DNA of 64,000 nucleotides, from NCBI GenBank assembly GCA_934635045.1, contig CAKTZA010000002.1, forward strand, positions 35,541 through 99,540, read 5' to 3'. The stretch's first letter is position 1; each line of letters opens with the position of its first letter. Of this stretch, positions 61,503 to 64,000 are shown piece after piece. The notes beneath the pieces are model-generated. The model searched no databases and was not told the DNA's origin. It was given only the letters and a program-made list of their open reading frames with translations. Origin of the DNA: an uncultured Kiritimatiellota bacterium. GTDB taxonomy: Bacteria > Verrucomicrobiota > Kiritimatiellia > RFP12 > UBA1067. Made by a program: the position numbers and the translations under genes.

Positions 61503-63719
61503 TCAGCGTATCATGATCGCAAAACCATCGGAAACGATGTCCATATGCGCTCCCGTACAGTCGCCAGCGGCGTTCGTCTCCCACGCCAGCCGAACAGTCC
61601 GGCCTTTGATCGTCTCCGGGATCGTCTTGAGCGTCCACTTCGCCGGATCGAGGCGATTGATCTTCCCGGCCGCAATCAGGCGGTATCTTCCCGCCCTCGG
61701 TCTTTCCGTGCCAAAGTCGACCGTAATCGCCCCCGGCAGGTAGGCATCCAGTTCACCGCCGACCACGGTCGGATTCGCAATCGCGCCCTTGCGGAAATCA
61801 TACGTCAAATCCGAATTCAGCCCAACGCCGTGCGGACAAAGTTCAGAGGCGCGGAACACTCCGCCCTCCTCAACCGACACGTTCCCCACGGCGAGATCGT
61901 AGCCCGGCACGCGCCACTTCTGCGCGAGATAGGCCTCGGCGGCCAGACGCTGGACGCGCGAGAGCCCGTTTGTGAAGAGCATCAGCTCGCCATAGACCTG
62001 ACCGCCGCAGTTGTAGCCGTCGTCGCCCTTCGTGCCAATGGCGCGAACGGCCGTCCCCGCCTCGTCAGAACGCCGAGCGTCGATCGTCAAGATCTGATAG
62101 CCGGGCTTGAGGCTCTCCGAATCGGGCGCGGCAACCGACAGGCCGTCAAGCCAAACCGGACGCTTCATGCCAAGAATGCGATTCCCGACGTTGCTCCACC
62201 CACGGAAAAAGTAGTTCTCGCCAAAACGACCATCATACGACACGGCATCATCCGACCAGGCGTCCGCCTCACCGTCTTCAAAAACTGCCTGATAGTTTCC
62301 GGCCTTCCCGAAGGCATCATTCGTGGGGTCATAGCCGCCCAAGTACATCCCGCCATTCGGCGTCGCCGTGTTCTGGCTACCATAGACCATCACGGCCCAC
62401 GTCACGGCCAGAGGCTTGTTGAACGGCAGCCGACGATTCTCCGACATTTTGGTTCCGTCGTCAATGGGCGTTCCGTCCGCGTTTGTCTGAGCCCATTTTC
62501 GGTCAATCTGCGCCCCCTCCGCGCCGAAAGACATCACCGGCAGTCCGTTGCAGGCATCCTTCAGCCGATAGGGGAATGCCAAGGGCATCCCTGTTCCGCT
62601 CTCGCTCTTCATGAACGGATTGATCCCATAGAGGGAGGCCTGTGTCGCGCGGCGATCGTTCCAGCGGCGGACAACGGTGCTGTTGTTCGTGTAGACGACC
62701 TCTTTCCCGTTGAGGACGAACGGAACGACCGTCGTCTCTTGCGCGGCATCGAGCCAAAGCGCGGGATTCGCCGCCGCAAGGGCTTCCGCATTGCCGAACT
62801 CCAGCGTTCCGCCGGAAAGGACGTCAAACTGGACGTCCGAAGACGAACGATAGACGTGCGAGACGGCTTCCGCCACCCGCACCAGTCCAGATGCGCCCTC
62901 GACACAGGCAAAGCCGCCGCCGAAAAGCGTCACGGCCGCGTCATTGGTCACGGTCAGACGCGCCAGCGGACTGTCCGAACCGGTCGCCCGGATGCCGACA
63001 GCGCCAACGGCGATAACTTGCGAACTATCCGCCGAATCCTTGATGTCGAGCGAACCCGAACCGTCAACGCTCCGGACCCAGAGCTGCCCGTCGAGATTCC
63101 CGATGGACAGTCGCTGGTTCGCGCCCAATTCAAGACCGCCGCCAACGCAGGGCTTCCCGTTGAAGCGGCTCTTTACGCGCGCAAGGCTGACTTTGGCGGA
63201 CGATCCTGCGACGGCCAGCGGCATATCGTCCAACTCCAACGTCCCCGTGAAGCCCGAAAGGTCTCCGACGATGGACGTGTGGGGCCGTTGCGCCCAGTCC
63301 AGGGCATTGAACCCGCTCACGCACCGGATGAGTCCATTCCCCGAAATCCGACCCGCCAACGTCTTAAAGGAATGCCAATTTGCGAGCACTAGCGTCGCAC
63401 CCTCTCCGTTCAAGACGAACGCGCACTTGAATTCATGCGGCTGGTTCGGCTGCCCGATCCACGTGCATTGCGAAATGTTCGTGACCGTGCCGCCATCCTC
63501 AATCGTAACCGTGGAATCCGTCGTATTGTATTTCTCGACCAGTTCTGCCTTAGACAAGTCGAAGACGAACGTCTCACCCTTGCGGACGACCAAGTCCTCG
63601 GCCGTTGCGACAAGAAGACAACTGGCAAATGCAACAGCCACAAAAAGCCATCGCATTCCCTTTAAGAATTGTGTTTCCGTTGCGGCTTTTTGCCGGTACT
63701 CCGCTTTTTGTTTCATCAT
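61503..63719 (-). CDS. LamG/beta-helix secreted surface protein
   Basis: 738 residues. The ATG at 63719 has GGAG 11 nt upstream and gives an extended signal peptide (MMKQKAEYRQKAATETQFLKG then MRWLFVAVAFASCLLVATA); initiation at the inner ATG is possible. Residues 40-290 are autotransporter-like strands (GTLELDDMPLAVAGSSAKV, LFGGGFACVEGASGLV). Residues 300-620 hold a LamG-like module of the same type as in the 3025-1 protein: PALWLDAAQETT, WNDRRATQASLYG, and the end motif AAEAYLAQKWRVPGYDLAVG. A beta-sandwich ends the protein. It probably binds or displays glycan at the surface. First gene of the 63719-51031 operon, 67 nt before the propeller/GH42-like gene. Confidence 0.8.
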   Translation of the reverse strand: MMKQKAEYRQKAATETQFLKGMRWLFVAVAFASCLLVATAEDLVVRKGETFVFDLSKAELVEKYNTTDSTVTIEDGGTVTNISQCTWIGQPNQPHEFKCAFVLNGEGATLVLANWHSFKTLAGRISGNGLIRCVSGFNALDWAQRPHTSIVGDLSGFTGTLELDDMPLAVAGSSAKVSLARVKSRFNGKPCVGGGLELGANQRLSIGNLDGQLWVRSVDGSGSLDIKDSADSSQVIAVGAVGIRATGSDSPLARLTVTNDAAVTLFGGGFACVEGASGLVRVAEAVSHVYRSSSDVQFDVLSGGTLEFGNAEALAAANPALWLDAAQETTVVPFVLNGKEVVYTNNSTVVRRWNDRRATQASLYGINPFMKSESGTGMPLAFPYRLKDACNGLPVMSFGAEGAQIDRKWAQTNADGTPIDDGTKMSENRRLPFNKPLAVTWAVMVYGSQNTATPNGGMYLGGYDPTNDAFGKAGNYQAVFEDGEADAWSDDAVSYDGRFGENYFFRGWSNVGNRILGMKRPVWLDGLSVAAPDSESLKPGYQILTIDARRSDEAGTAVRAIGTKGDDGYNCGGQVYGELMLFTNGLSRVQRLAAEAYLAQKWRVPGYDLAVGNVSVEEGGVFRASELCPHGVGLNSDLTYDFRKGAIANPTVVGGELDAYLPGAITVDFGTERPRAGRYRLIAAGKINRLDPAKWTLKTIPETIKGRTVRLAWETNAAGDCTGAHMDIVSDGFAIMIR

Positions 63720-63899
63720 TTGGAATGGTCTCCGTCTGATTCGGTTTTATGATTTTAGATTATCTCACATAGCCTCCACTGCGACAAGAGTCTATTTTCG
63801 GCAACAATGTCACGATGTCGGCAATTCGACTTTCCGCTTTTACTTCCCATGGCGTATCCATAACGAACGCCGCCCCCCTTTACATCCTGCGACCATAAA
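63720..63899. other. Intergenic region upstream of two divergent units
   Basis: About 180 bp with a relic-like CTTTCCGCTTTTACTTCCCAT segment that resembles GATTTTCCGCTTTAGATTCC at about 48157. A weak -10-like TGAGATAAT on the minus strand near 63764 could serve the 63719 operon. No gene. Confidence 0.4.
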
Positions 63900-63908
63900 T
63901 GCTATACT
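63900..63908 (+). promoter_or_regulatory. Extended -10 promoter facing out of the window
   Basis: TGCTATACT; predicted start of transcription near 63915. The first ATG downstream is at 63976, just before a poly-G run. Confidence 0.5.
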
Positions 63909-63916
63909 TCGCTTTT

Positions 63917-63945
63917 GAAACCACCGTTTCAGAAACAGCCGTTTC
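63917..63945 (+). promoter_or_regulatory. Tandem operators GAAACNNNNGTTTC
   Basis: Two perfect palindromes, GAAACCACCGTTTC (63917-63930) and GAAACAGCCGTTTC (63932-63945), separated by one base and placed right after the predicted start point. They fit a repressor binding as a tandem dimer; LacI- and GntR-family proteins bind sites with related half-sites. Confidence 0.6.
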
Positions 63946-63981
63946 AAAACGAGAAGCGCGCTTACGTCAGTTGTCATGTAT

Positions 63982-64000
63982 GGGGGGGGGGGGGGGGGGG
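63982..64000. repeat. Poly-G run at window end (at least 19)
   Basis: Nineteen or more G directly after ATG TAT; the run reaches the window edge. If real, it would place a homopolymer at the very 5' end of the next gene. Confidence 0.85.

Overview
The window (about 60+% G+C) looks like a chromosomal stretch of an anaerobic, polysaccharide-degrading member of the PVC group, most likely Kiritimatiellota/Verrucomicrobiota or Lentisphaerota. This is an inference from very large secreted glycoside hydrolases (GH2-, GH36-, GH43-, GH78-, GH106-, GH116- and GH127-like), LamG/beta-helix surface proteins of the 'AEAYLxxKW' and choice-of-anchor-Q kinds, XylR-type (LacI-sensor plus AraC HTH) regulators, a TonB-dependent receptor, indolepyruvate:ferredoxin oxidoreductase, and a dense load of short intergenic palindromic repeats. 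No rRNA, tRNA, CRISPR array or prophage was seen.

Layout. 1-3025 (-): a LamG/autotransporter-like surface protein leaving the window, its frame broken at a 20-nt G/C homopolymer. 3225-6424: an AAA-ATPase/PD-(D/E)XK protein (-) divergent from a XylR-like regulator (+). 6471-22545 (-): four giant secreted enzymes (GH36-DUF6259 fusion; two paralogous LamG plus uncharacterised-barrel proteins; GH116), each pair separated by a 580-735 bp copy of one fold-back (MITE-like) element, one copy of which is fused onto the GH116 reading frame. 23309-39516 (-): a tightly packed six-gene operon (GH127, beta-helix surface protein, GH43-like, GH78+metallo-beta-lactamase fusion, GH106+sialate-O-acetylesterase fusion, metallophosphoesterase), two junctions being 4-nt GTGA/ATGA overlaps. 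It is driven from a 111-bp divergent promoter region shared with the XylR-like regulator at 39628-40791. The enzyme set fits rhamnose/arabinose-rich, acetylated pectin (RG-I or RG-II) or arabinogalactan.

40745-45859: a YggU protein, IorA, a NUDIX hydrolase, a 32-residue small ORF and a TonB-dependent receptor. 46.0-48.2 kb: a graveyard of truncated GH2-like and beta-helix genes mixed with short repeats. 48215-49423: an AAA_14/DUF4143 ATPase. 49774-50957: a RAYT (Y1 HUH transposase) framed by 40-bp inverted REP sequences. 51031-63719 (-): a second, four-gene operon (LamG surface protein, beta-propeller/GH42-like protein, LamG-GH2-like protein, GH36-like alpha-galactosidase). The right edge carries an outward promoter with tandem GAAACNNNNGTTTC operators and ends in a poly-G run.

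The most unusual signals are: (i) arrays of the GGGGACAGGCCCC palindrome inserted in frame exactly at the end of the signal-peptide core of three consecutive operon genes; (ii) the four-copy fold-back element and its capture by a coding sequence; (iii) a set of extended -10 promoters (TGnTATAnT) lying 6-8 nt from start codons, implying leaderless mRNAs; and (iv) long G/C homopolymers that put a surface-protein gene out of frame.
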